A stretch of DNA of 64,000 nt. Source: Enhygromyxa salina. Lineage in GTDB: Bacteria; Myxococcota_A; Polyangia; Nannocystales; Nannocystaceae. Each line of letters starts with the position of its first letter. Within the stretch, counting starts at the first letter, position 1. A program made the position numbers and the translations under genes. Positions 7,993 to 16,118 of the stretch are shown one piece after another. The stretch is taken from contig NZ_JMCC02000039.1 in assembly GCF_000737335.2 (NCBI RefSeq), forward strand, positions 1-64,000, read 5' to 3'. Below the pieces are notes generated by a model. That model ran no database searches. It was given only the letters and a program-made list of their open reading frames with translations, and was not told the DNA's origin.

Positions 7993-10680
7993 TCAGTGCG
8001 CTTGGGCCCAGTTGGCGCCCACGCCGACGTCTGCGACCAGCGGCACCTTCAGGGGATAGACCTGCTCCATCTGGGTGCGGGCGATCGCAACCACCTGCTC
8101 GACCTCGGCCTCGGGCGCCTCGAACACCAACTCGTCGTGGATCTGCAGCAGCATCTTGGTCTCCAGCCTCGCGGCCTTCAGCTCCTTGTCGATACGCAAC
8201 ATTGCCAGCTTGCAGATATCCGCGGCCGAGCCCTGAATCGGCGTATTCGCAGAGATCCGCTCGCCATACTGCTTATCCTGCCAATTATTACTGGACAGCT
8301 CGGGAATATAGCGACGCCGACCAAGCACGGTCTCCACAAATCCATCAATGTGGGCCTGGGCGATCGTCGCGTCGAGCCACGTTCGCACGCCCGCGTAGTA
8401 CTCGAAGTACCCGTTGATATAGGCCTCAGCCTGCTTGCGCGGGACCCCAAGAATCTGCCCCAGCGCGGTCGCGCCCTGGCCGTAGATCGTCGCAAAATTG
8501 ACAAGCTTGCCAACCCCACGCTGCTTGGGGGTGACCTGATCCGGCGGCACCTCGAACAGCTGCCCCGCCGTGCGAGCATGGACATCCAGCCCCCGCGTGA
8601 ACGAATCGACCAGGCGCTCGTCCCCCGTGAAGTGCGCGAGCAGACGCAGCTCGATCTGGCTCCAATCCGCCGAGATCAGCTTGCAGCCCGGCGCGGCCAC
8701 GAAGGTCTGGCGAATCCGGCGGCCCTCGGGCGTCTTGACCGGTGTCCGCTGCAGATCCGGCTCGGTGGTGATCAGCCGCCCGCTGACGCCCACCGTCTGC
8801 TGAAAGGTCGTGTGAATCCGACCGGTCGCGGGGTTGACCGCGTTCTGTAGCACCTCTGTATAGGTATTGATCAGCTTGGCGAGCTTGCGATGCTCGAGCA
8901 GGTGCTCGGCGATCTCGTGACCCGGCAGGTTGGTCTTGGCGGCGAGCCGCTCGAGCACCTCGGCCTTGGTCGAATACCCGGACTTGGTCCGCTTGATGAC
9001 CGGCAGCTTCATCTCGTCGAACAACACCTCGCCGAGCTGCTTGGGCGACGCAATGTTGAACTCGCGGCCGGCCAGCTCGTAGATCTGCTTTTCGTGAGTC
9101 GCGAGGCGCTCGCCAAATTCGGCGCCCATGCTGGCCAGATCCTCGCTGTCGACCGCGATCCCGTTCAGCTCCATCTGGCCCAGCACCCACGAGAGCGGCA
9201 GCTCCACGGTCTCGAGGTACTCGCGGTGGCCCTCGGCGTCGAGCCGCTCGCGCATGCTGGGGAACGCGGCCGCGATCACCTCGACCTGCTGGCAGCTCCA
9301 CTCACACAGCTCGTCGGGCGTGAGCTCGGTGAACAGCTTGACGCTCTTGCCAGCACCCAGCACCCGCTTGGCTGGGGGGATTGTCCGCTGCAGGTACTCT
9401 TTGGCGATCTGGCTGAGCTCGTGGGGGATCAGCTTGAAGGGATCGACCAAGAACGACTCGAGCATCGTGTCGCCCACGACCCCGCGCAGCGTGATGCCGA
9501 CCCGCCGCAGCGCGACCCACAGCGACTTGCACGCGTGCGTGATCTTGTAGCAGTCCTCTGCTTCGAACCAGGGTTTGAGCTTGGCGAGCGCGGCGTCGCC
9601 AAGGCCTTCGACACAGGCGATCGGGACCAAGCGCGCGCTGTCGGGGGCGAACGAGAACGCGAAGCCAGCCAGGTCGCCGCGGACCGGCGAGGGGTGATCG
9701 TAGATGGGGTAGACCGCGACCGCGCCCTCGCCCTTGGGCGGAAAACTGGCAAGCAGCGCGTCGAGCTGGGCGAGCGTGGTGACGGCGCTAAAGTCGGCGT
9801 TGGCGCTGGCGGCTTGGTCCTTGGCCGCTTCTTTCTCGGACAGCAGCGAGTAGAACTCGAGGCGCTTGTAGAGCTCGTTGAGCGCGGCGGGCTCGACGGG
9901 CTCGAGCTTCAGATCATCGAGGCCGAGCTCGAGCGGAACGTTGGTGTCGATTGTTGCGAGCTCGCGCGAGAGCACCGCTTGCTCGCGGTGATCTTCAAAC
10001 CGCTCCTTTTGCTTGCCCTTCATCTCGTCGATGTTGGCGAGGATCCCGGTCAGATCCCCGTATTTGTCGAGCAGCTTGGCCGCCGTCTTGGCGCCGATCC
10101 CCGGGATCCCCGGAATGTTGTCAACCTTGTCACCGGTCATCGCCAGCAGATCGACGAACTTATCCGGGAGCACGCCCCACTTCTTGCGGACCAGCTCCGG
10201 ATCAAAGGTGATGTCGCGGATCGTGTCGACCATGCGCACGCTGTCCGAGATCAGCTGGGCGAAGTCCTTGTCGCCCGAGATGATGTAGACCTCCATGCCG
10301 GCCTCGGTCGCCTGGCGCGTGAGCGTGCCGATCACATCGTCGGCCTCGAAGCCAGGGGCGCGCAGCCGCGGAAAGTGGTGGGCCTCGACCAGCTTGTCGA
10401 CCCACTCGAGCTGCTCGCGCAGCTCGGGGTCCATGCGCGGGCGCTGGGCCTTGTACTCGGGGTACTTTTTCTCGCGGAAGGTCTGGCCCGGGGCATCGAA
10501 CACGACCGCGCCGCGCTCGGGTTGGCGGCCCGAGAGGATCTTGCGGAACATCGTGGCGAACCCGTAGATCGCGTTGGTGTGGAGCCCATCCGCGGTCGTG
10601 AAGTTACTGGGGATCGCGTAGTAGGCCCGGTAGATCAGGGCGCTGGCGTCGATCAGGATCAGGCGCTCGGGAGTGGCCAC
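7993..10680 (-). CDS. polA: DNA polymerase I
   Basis: The 895-residue product has the three classical modules. An N-terminal 5'-3' exonuclease covers about residues 1-290 (LILIDASALIYRAYYA; GFEADDVIGTL; ISGDKDFAQLI; IPGIPGIGAKTAAKLL). A 3'-5' exonuclease-like region covers about 300-490 and appears degenerate: the usual DTE motif is not evident, where SFAPDSARLVPI stands in its neighbourhood. The polymerase domain covers about 500-895, with motif A SADWSQIELRLLAHF, the O-helix region RGVGKLVNFATIYG and motif C LQIHDELVFE. The start is GTG at 10680. It fills gaps and removes primers during replication and repair. Short convergent gap to the endopeptidase gene. Confidence 0.97.
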   Translation of the reverse strand: MATPERLILIDASALIYRAYYAIPSNFTTADGLHTNAIYGFATMFRKILSGRQPERGAVVFDAPGQTFREKKYPEYKAQRPRMDPELREQLEWVDKLVEAHHFPRLRAPGFEADDVIGTLTRQATEAGMEVYIISGDKDFAQLISDSVRMVDTIRDITFDPELVRKKWGVLPDKFVDLLAMTGDKVDNIPGIPGIGAKTAAKLLDKYGDLTGILANIDEMKGKQKERFEDHREQAVLSRELATIDTNVPLELGLDDLKLEPVEPAALNELYKRLEFYSLLSEKEAAKDQAASANADFSAVTTLAQLDALLASFPPKGEGAVAVYPIYDHPSPVRGDLAGFAFSFAPDSARLVPIACVEGLGDAALAKLKPWFEAEDCYKITHACKSLWVALRRVGITLRGVVGDTMLESFLVDPFKLIPHELSQIAKEYLQRTIPPAKRVLGAGKSVKLFTELTPDELCEWSCQQVEVIAAAFPSMRERLDAEGHREYLETVELPLSWVLGQMELNGIAVDSEDLASMGAEFGERLATHEKQIYELAGREFNIASPKQLGEVLFDEMKLPVIKRTKSGYSTKAEVLERLAAKTNLPGHEIAEHLLEHRKLAKLINTYTEVLQNAVNPATGRIHTTFQQTVGVSGRLITTEPDLQRTPVKTPEGRRIRQTFVAAPGCKLISADWSQIELRLLAHFTGDERLVDSFTRGLDVHARTAGQLFEVPPDQVTPKQRGVGKLVNFATIYGQGATALGQILGVPRKQAEAYINGYFEYYAGVRTWLDATIAQAHIDGFVETVLGRRRYIPELSSNNWQDKQYGERISANTPIQGSAADICKLAMLRIDKELKAARLETKMLLQIHDELVFEAPEAEVEQVVAIARTQMEQVYPLKVPLVADVGVGANWAQAH

Positions 10681-10737
10681 GGACGCAGAGTATCGCCGCG
10701 AGCGAGGCGGGTCGAGCGGCTCCCGGACCCGGCGCGG

Positions 10738-10821
10738 GATACTGCGAGCGCCGAGTCGACAACGGCAGGGACGGCCTCAGGCGTGCACTGGTGCGTGGGA
10801 TTTAGCGGTTCGCCTCTCTAG
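10738..10821. mobile_element. Diverged half copy of the 168-bp inverted-repeat element
   Basis: These 84 bp align end to end, without length change, with the right half of the 168-bp element (6588-6671): both share atactgcgagcgccga, cgacaacggcagg and the closing ctctag. About a quarter of positions differ, so this is an old relic. The left half is missing; the corresponding place is within the start of polA. It lies in the polA upstream gap. Confidence 0.6.
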
Positions 10822-10856
10822 GCCACGACACGCAAGGCCAACAGGCCCGCGCGCGC

Positions 10857-11945
10857 CTACCCAACCCTGTCTTCGAGCTCCACGCTATCGACCAGCACGA
10901 ACGCGTTGGTCATCAGCGGCCGATATTGCCAGCCTCGCACGCGCGCCTGTACGCCAACCTCGGTGATGTCGCCGAGCTGCTCCGGCCGCATGAAGCACGG
11001 CAGCCGGCGGCGCTCGCCCAGCAGGATCACGCTTCGATCGAGATCGATCGTATGCACTTGATCTCGCTCGTCAAAGTCCTCGGCCTCCGTTTCCGCGCCT
11101 ACGATCTCCATGAAGCGGGCCTCGAACGCAGCGCGCAGCTGGATCGGCTTGGACCGCGCGACGAGCTTGCCGCCGATCTCGACCGACTCAATTCCCCGCC
11201 GCGGGAGCAAACGACGAGCCTGCAGCGCGGCCTTTGTGCGCTGCTCGGGGTCGTCCACCGGGACCTCTGCGAGCCCTGCGCCCTCGCCTGCCCACTCGGA
11301 CAGCGCCAGGATGTCCGAGAGGCCGTCGCGAACGCGCTGCTCGGCCTCCCAATTGGCCTGGCCTCGAGCCATGCCCAGGCGCAACAGAACGCTGGCGTTG
11401 ACGCCGTTGAGCTGGGTCACGACGGCGTCAACCAACGAGAAGTCCGTGGCCGCTTCGATCTCTTTGGTGACCCGACCCGTCGACTTGTCCGTCCGCGTCA
11501 TCGCCCGCGCGGCCCTGCGGAACTCTTCATAGTAGCCAGTGAACGCGGATGTGGCGGGTTCGCGACCGGCTTCGAAGGTCAGCTTGATCGCTAGCTCGCT
11601 GTGTTCGAAAGGGTTCTTGGCGCGGATACTCTTGCTGATGAGTTGATTGAATTGTTCGAGTGTCTGGACAAATGACGACTCGCTCTGTTCTTGCCCCTCA
11701 ACCAGACCAAACAGCGGCAGCGAAGGTTGCCCGGGAAAGTGCTGACGCAGAAAAGCGAGGTAGGTGTCCAAGACCCGGCGGGGATCGTGTATGAGCTCCG
11801 GCCTGAGCATGAGGGCGCGGAGCTCGAATAGCTGGAGCGCTTGCATCTCCACGGCCTCGAGCGACCCCCACATACGCGGCGCGCTGAGCATCGCACGAAT
11901 ACGATCTTCCACCCAGGTGAGCGCGGTGGAGCGAAGGTTCGTCAC
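10857..11945 (-). CDS. Unknown protein, coupled to the upstream papain-like protein
   Basis: A 362-residue protein without signal peptide or membrane segments and no family that I recognise. It begins with a GTG whose last three bases overlap the TGA of the upstream gene (GTGA, 4-bp overlap), so the two are almost certainly co-translated. The N-terminal half looks helical and charged (LFELRALMLRPELIHDPRRV, FEHSELAIKLTFEAG); the C-terminal third looks like a beta-rich domain (TIDLDRSVILLGERRRLPCF, then VGVQARVRG). Codon bias supports the reading. Possible roles include an immunity or structural partner for the upstream product, but that rests only on the coupling. Confidence 0.6.
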   Translation of the reverse strand: MTNLRSTALTWVEDRIRAMLSAPRMWGSLEAVEMQALQLFELRALMLRPELIHDPRRVLDTYLAFLRQHFPGQPSLPLFGLVEGQEQSESSFVQTLEQFNQLISKSIRAKNPFEHSELAIKLTFEAGREPATSAFTGYYEEFRRAARAMTRTDKSTGRVTKEIEAATDFSLVDAVVTQLNGVNASVLLRLGMARGQANWEAEQRVRDGLSDILALSEWAGEGAGLAEVPVDDPEQRTKAALQARRLLPRRGIESVEIGGKLVARSKPIQLRAAFEARFMEIVGAETEAEDFDERDQVHTIDLDRSVILLGERRRLPCFMRPEQLGDITEVGVQARVRGWQYRPLMTNAFVLVDSVELEDRVG

Positions 11946-12319
11946 AGATCCTCCTGTATCCCAGGATCGACCGTCGAGACATCGACGTTGATGGTCTCGA
12001 GCCAGTCTGAGTGTTGCCAGTGACGGGATAGATAGTGCTCGGTCTCGCAGCCATCGGCGCCGGTCATCGCATCGATCGCGTGTCGATGTGCCTCCACGTA
12101 GGTATGACTAGCCCAAATCGGCTTGCTCGGATGGTTTGGCACGACGTAGCGCGCGGCCCCCCGCGGGCGGATCTGTTTGCCAGACGCGGTTTTGTCGCGA
12201 CGCTGGCCAACCTCCAGCACGACTCGAGCCAGGGCGGCGCAGCGACCGCTTTCGACCGGGTGGAGGCGCACGCCTGCTTCCACTTCCGTGCGCTCCTGTG
12301 CTGACCAGGGGACCGACAT
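11942..12319 (-). CDS. Small protein with papain-like Cys/His/Asp pattern
   Basis: From the ATG at 12319 the product is 125 residues. It shows a pattern seen in papain-fold toxin/deamidase domains: a helix-starting cysteine (ESGRCAALARVVLEV, Cys27), then SHTYVEAHRHAIDAMTG with candidate His72 or His80 and Asp83. The order Cys-His-Asp and the spacing are compatible with the Tox-PL-2 group, but the fold assignment is my inference. No signal peptide is present. Its TGA overlaps the GTG start of the next gene. Longer in-frame starts upstream exist but have poor codon character. Confidence 0.5.
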   Translation of the reverse strand: MSVPWSAQERTEVEAGVRLHPVESGRCAALARVVLEVGQRRDKTASGKQIRPRGAARYVVPNHPSKPIWASHTYVEAHRHAIDAMTGADGCETEHYLSRHWQHSDWLETINVDVSTVDPGIQEDL

Positions 12320-12471
12320 TCGGCGACAGCATACTTGACGCCGTGTTGTTTGCGCAACGCAGTCGCAAACCGTGAACCCGTTGCCTGTGGGGAGGGTCCG
12401 GGCTCTGGGTAGGCAGCAACGGGGAGCCATGCGCTACCTCCTCCCCTCACCACGCTGCTATAGTGTGCGTG

Positions 12472-12705
12472 ATGAAGAAGATCCGCATCAACTACTGCGT
12501 GCGCTGAAACTACCTGCCGCAAGCCACCGGTCTGGTGGCAGAGCTAGAGGGGAAGTTTCCGGGGGAGTTCGACATCGAGCTGGTCGAGGGTGATCGTGGC
12601 GCCTTCGAGGTCGAGCTCGATGGGGTCCTGATCTACAGCAAGTTGGCGACCCGCCAGTTCCCGCGCTACGCGGAGCTGCCGGCGCTCATTACCGATTTGC
12701 TGTAG
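12472..12705 (+). CDS. Selenoprotein of the SelW/Rdx (CxxU) family, UGA read as selenocysteine
   Basis: Reading from the ATG at 12472 gives 77 codons to the TAG at 12703-12705, with one in-frame TGA at 12505-12507 (residue 12). The N-terminus reads MKKIRINYCVR, then Sec, then NYLPQATGLVAELEGKFPG. This is the beta-alpha-beta thioredoxin-like start of the Rdx family (SelW, SelV, SelT, SelH, bacterial SelW-like), in which a CxxC or CxxU redox motif sits right after the first strand. The remainder (FDIELVEGDRGAFEVELDG, VLIYSKLATRQFP) fits the family's second half, and 77 residues is a usual size. UGA falls exactly at the second position of the CxxC. A hairpin with a GGUCU loop follows at 12523-12539. 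GTG codons at 12463 and 12469 are also in frame. It stands alone. Likely a redox protein of unknown substrate. Confidence 0.85.
12523..12539 (+). promoter_or_regulatory. Bacterial SECIS hairpin
   Basis: GCCACC (12523-12528) pairs perfectly with GGUGGC (12534-12539), leaving the five-base loop GGUCU. The hairpin starts 15 nt after the UGA at 12505-12507 and lies inside the coding sequence, as bacterial SECIS elements do. Known SelB-binding elements such as that of E. coli fdhF have a short stem with a loop containing the same GGUCU. The stem is read through as codons ATGLVA. Its job would be to recruit SelB with Sec-tRNA to the UGA. Confidence 0.75.
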
Positions 12706-12723
12706 CCGCAGCCCTGCGGCGGC

Positions 12724-15282
12724 TCACTCGCGCCGACGCAGCCGCCGCCAGCCCAACCACACGCCACCAAGAAACAACACGCCACCCAGCCCCACGCCCA
12801 ACACTTGCAGCCACGCCGCGCTGAGCAGGATCTTGTCGATCAAGTCTTCATGCGCGTCGTGTTCTGTTGGCTGCAAGTCCAGCGCCGTCGACACGTGCGA
12901 GAGCACCGACACCGCCAGGCTCGCCTCGGGGATCTCTTGATGGCAGCCAATGCACACATTGTTGCGATCCATCCGCGCGCGCATGTCATCGGGCAGCGGC
13001 CCCGATCCAGCGAAGTGGTGCCCGACCGTCTGCAGCTGATTGCCATCACGATCGACGATCGCCGACCAGTCCGCGAGCCCGTCAATTCCGGCGATCTGGG
13101 TCTTCGCGTTGCGAGAGATCACCCGCCCATCCGCGGTCGTCAGATCCACGACCTTGTCGTCGTCCCATGGCGCGGTCATCCGCCCGCCGCCGATCCCATA
13201 CCCCAGCGCCTTGTCCGATCCATGGCAAGACTCGCAGCTGCGCGACTTCCCGATCGTGTGCGGCTGGACCGGGCTCATGTCGATGCCAAGCTGGCCCTGC
13301 TCGCCGCCGCCTTCGGTGTTGGGCGGCGTGCGAAAGATCTGATTGAGCGCGAGCACTTCCCCGTCGGGCCCAATCACGGTCGCGCTGGTCTGACAGCCGG
13401 GGATCAGCGGCGTCACCCGCCCTTCCCCGTTCATGCCCAGCGGCGGGTCCTCCCAGCGCATGTACGAGCGCATCTCGGTGACCTTGCCGGGCAGCTTCAG
13501 ATCATCCCAGCCCAGCTCGTCGGGCTTCACGCGCCCGGCCGCGGTCAATTTGTGGCGGTTCCCGGCCGCGACCCAGTCATAGCTCGCAACCGAGTCACGA
13601 TAGTCAACCTCGACGTGGCAGCCATAGCACTGCGGCGCCCAGCTGGCGTGACACGCGTAGCACTCCATGGTCTCGAGGTGATCGCTGTGGACCATGGCGA
13701 CCTCCGCCTCCACAGACAGGCCGCCGCGCCTCGACTTGGCCGCCAGCGGATCGAGCACCAAGGTCTTGCCGCCGGCCGTATGGATCAGCACGGAGTCACC
13801 GCGGCGCACGACCTCGGGCATGGGGTTGCCGCGCGCGGTCAGGATCCAGCCGTCCTCGGGCTCCGCCGCCGCCCCGGCCCGCAGGTGCTCGGGCAGCTGC
13901 GTCGCAACGCCGCGCTCTTGGTCCCCGAGCGTGCCCAGGTCCGCCCGCGCGTTCTCGTCGCCCCACCCAAGCGGCAGCTCCCACGGCATCGCCGAAGGGG
14001 TCCCGTGGCAGTCCGTGCACTCGATCTCGATCGGCCCGAGGTTGGCCGCGGCCAAGAACCCGTCGCCGTGCACGTCACCGCTGGTGTGGCAGTCCTGACA
14101 GAGCATCCCCTTTTGATAGTGGATGTCCTGCTGCATCGCGATGTAGTGCTTGGTATGCAGCCCCGGCTGCTCGATCGCCCCACCGCCGCCTTCTGTATAG
14201 GGCGAGGCCCAAGCCGACTCCATCAAGCCCTGGTAGCTCACCCCAATCCGCTTGCCGCGATTGTGGCAAGTCGTGCAGGTCTCGACCGGCACGCCCGTAT
14301 ACGCCTGCCCATTTGCATGGACCCAGCTGTCGCGCGTGGCCTGGATCGAGTGGACCAGCGGCCGGCCCGGTTCGTCGCGGGGGATCATCGCGTCGCCGCC
14401 CTCGTACAAGCCCTCATTGCCGTACGGCAGGTGGCACGCGCCGCAGCCCATCCCGCGGTAGTCACCGCGTTTTTGCCGGCCCTTCACGCCCAGGTGGCAG
14501 CGCTGGCACTCGCTGCGAATGTACGTATACGCAGCCCGCGAGGGATCCGTGCGCAGCTGTTCCCAACCTTGGTCGCCCACCCCCGGAGCCGGGGCCGCGG
14601 GCAATTGCTCGTGGCTGTCCACGAACACGTTTGGGTGCGCCTCGGTCTTGGACTGCATGTACACGCGGTAGGCATCGGTGCCCAGCCGCGCGTGCGGATC
14701 TTCGGGGTTCTTCGCGTCGTAGTTGGCCCAGCGATGCTCGTAGTCCCCGGGGATCCCAAACGACCACGTGGTGCCCTGAATCTTGCCAGCCTCGGTCATC
14801 ATCAGGCTGTTCCACTGGGCGGCGACCAGCTCGGCGTGACACTGCCCGCAGCTGCGCTCGTTGACCCACGGCGAGGCTGGGTCCGCGAAGAACTGATCAG
14901 GCCCGCCAGCCGCGGCCAGCTCTTGGTTGGTGCCCGTGTGCGCGAGCCCGGGCGAGGTCGCGCTGGCGTCACCGCCGTGACAGACCGTGCAGCCGTCCCG
15001 ATCGCCAAACTCGCGCCCCCGCGCGAGGATCTTCTGCATCATCCCCGTGTCGGGCTGGCGAATCGGCTCGATCCCGTTGTGGCAACCGTTCGCGGTGCAG
15101 CCAGTCCGCGACCACAGCTTGGCCAGGTCTGGCGCGGGCGGGGGCTCGAGCGGTGGGTAGTCGCGCTGGACTTGCTCGCGGACCAGCTCCGGCGTGGGCG
15201 CGTCGGGCCGGCACGCGCCCACCACCGCGAGCACAGCGAACACCAACGCGATCCAACCTCCACGCGCGGAAGAGCTGGACAC
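12724..15282 (-). CDS. Large multihaem cytochrome c lipoprotein with C-terminal membrane anchor
   Basis: The 852-residue product starts at GTG 15282 and has a lipoprotein signal ending VVGAC. I count eleven CxxCH haem-attachment motifs (CTVCH, CGQCH, CQRCH, CGACH, CTTCH, CQDCH, CTDCH, CYACH, CYGCH, CESCH, CIGCH) plus an N-terminal CTANGCH that could be a CX4CH variant, giving up to twelve c-type haems. Histidines scattered between them can serve as distal ligands. The last ~35 residues form a transmembrane helix (LLSAAWLQVLGVGLGGVLFL) followed by an Arg-rich tail, so the haem part should face the periplasm. It resembles the multihaem cytochromes of respiratory or nitrite/sulfur electron-transfer systems, but the exact class is not clear. 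No oxidoreductase partner lies beside it. Confidence 0.9.
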   Translation of the reverse strand: MSSSSARGGWIALVFAVLAVVGACRPDAPTPELVREQVQRDYPPLEPPPAPDLAKLWSRTGCTANGCHNGIEPIRQPDTGMMQKILARGREFGDRDGCTVCHGGDASATSPGLAHTGTNQELAAAGGPDQFFADPASPWVNERSCGQCHAELVAAQWNSLMMTEAGKIQGTTWSFGIPGDYEHRWANYDAKNPEDPHARLGTDAYRVYMQSKTEAHPNVFVDSHEQLPAAPAPGVGDQGWEQLRTDPSRAAYTYIRSECQRCHLGVKGRQKRGDYRGMGCGACHLPYGNEGLYEGGDAMIPRDEPGRPLVHSIQATRDSWVHANGQAYTGVPVETCTTCHNRGKRIGVSYQGLMESAWASPYTEGGGGAIEQPGLHTKHYIAMQQDIHYQKGMLCQDCHTSGDVHGDGFLAAANLGPIEIECTDCHGTPSAMPWELPLGWGDENARADLGTLGDQERGVATQLPEHLRAGAAAEPEDGWILTARGNPMPEVVRRGDSVLIHTAGGKTLVLDPLAAKSRRGGLSVEAEVAMVHSDHLETMECYACHASWAPQCYGCHVEVDYRDSVASYDWVAAGNRHKLTAAGRVKPDELGWDDLKLPGKVTEMRSYMRWEDPPLGMNGEGRVTPLIPGCQTSATVIGPDGEVLALNQIFRTPPNTEGGGEQGQLGIDMSPVQPHTIGKSRSCESCHGSDKALGYGIGGGRMTAPWDDDKVVDLTTADGRVISRNAKTQIAGIDGLADWSAIVDRDGNQLQTVGHHFAGSGPLPDDMRARMDRNNVCIGCHQEIPEASLAVSVLSHVSTALDLQPTEHDAHEDLIDKILLSAAWLQVLGVGLGGVLFLGGVWLGWRRLRRRE

Positions 15283-15308
15283 GGCGGTGGTGCACCTCAG
15301 TTGGTAGC

Positions 15309-16118
15309 TCAGGCCAGCTCGGCCACGGCTGGCTCGCCCGCCGGCCGGACCAAGGGCAGCGGCGTGGGCTGGGCCGTGAGCACTTCGTAGCCGTCCTTGG
15401 TGACCAGGATCGTGTGCTCGAACTGGGCCGTTGGCGAGCCGTCGTGCGTGACCACGGTCCAGCCGTCCTCGAGCTGCACCACCCGCGGGTGGCCGATCGT
15501 GATCATCGGCTCGATCGTGAAGGTCATGCCCGCGCGCAGCCGGACCCCGCGTCCGGCCGTGCCGTTGTGGGGCACGTGCGGGGCCATGTGCATCTTGCGA
15601 CCGATCCCGTGCCCGCCGAATTCCTCGACGACGCCGCAGCCCTCTTTGCTGGCGATCTCGACGATCGCCGCCCCGACATCACCCAGCCGCGCGCCGTGAC
15701 GCACGACGGAGATCCCTGCGTTGAGGCAGCGGAAGCACACGTCGGCCACCTTGCGTGCATCGTCGCTGACTTCGCCGATCTGGAAGGTCGCCGACGTGTC
15801 GCCGTGGAAGCCGTCAATGTTCGAGGTGACGTCGACGTTGACGATGTCGCCCGGGACCAGCACGTGATCGGGATTGGGGATCCCGTGGCAGATGATCTCG
15901 TTGCGACTGGTGCACACCGCAGCCGGAAAACCCTTGTAGCCAAGCTGGCTCGGGAGGGCGCCGCGCCGCGCCGTGTCCTCGCGCACCCAATTGTCGATGT
16001 CTTTGGTGGTCACCCCCGCGCGGAGCTTGCTCGCGACATAAGCCAGGGTGCCCGCCGCGATCTCGCCAGCGACGCGCATCTTCGCGATCTCGCTGGCGCC
16101 ATGGATGACGATGGCCAT
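15309..16118 (-). CDS. map: Methionine aminopeptidase, type I
   Basis: The 269-residue protein matches type I methionine aminopeptidase over its whole length. It removes the initiator methionine from new proteins. Metal ligands of the pita-bread fold are visible: Asp in VNVDVTSNIDGFHGDTSATF (two Asp, about 95 and 106), His in EEFGGHGIGRKMH (about 169), Glu in TIEPMI (about 202) and Glu in TAQFEHTILVT (about 233). The substrate-site His in GYKGFPAAVCTSRNEIICHG is present. It ends a few tens of bases from the start of the cytochrome gene and may form one transcript with it. The start ATG at 16118 gives the standard N-terminus. Confidence 0.95.
   Translation of the reverse strand: MAIVIHGASEIAKMRVAGEIAAGTLAYVASKLRAGVTTKDIDNWVREDTARRGALPSQLGYKGFPAAVCTSRNEIICHGIPNPDHVLVPGDIVNVDVTSNIDGFHGDTSATFQIGEVSDDARKVADVCFRCLNAGISVVRHGARLGDVGAAIVEIASKEGCGVVEEFGGHGIGRKMHMAPHVPHNGTAGRGVRLRAGMTFTIEPMITIGHPRVVQLEDGWTVVTHDGSPTAQFEHTILVTKDGYEVLTAQPTPLPLVRPAGEPAVAELA

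Noticed and set aside
12805..15390. Open frame of 861 codons on the plus strand
   Set aside because: Antisense of the multihaem cytochrome; the eleven CxxCH motifs on the other strand are decisive.
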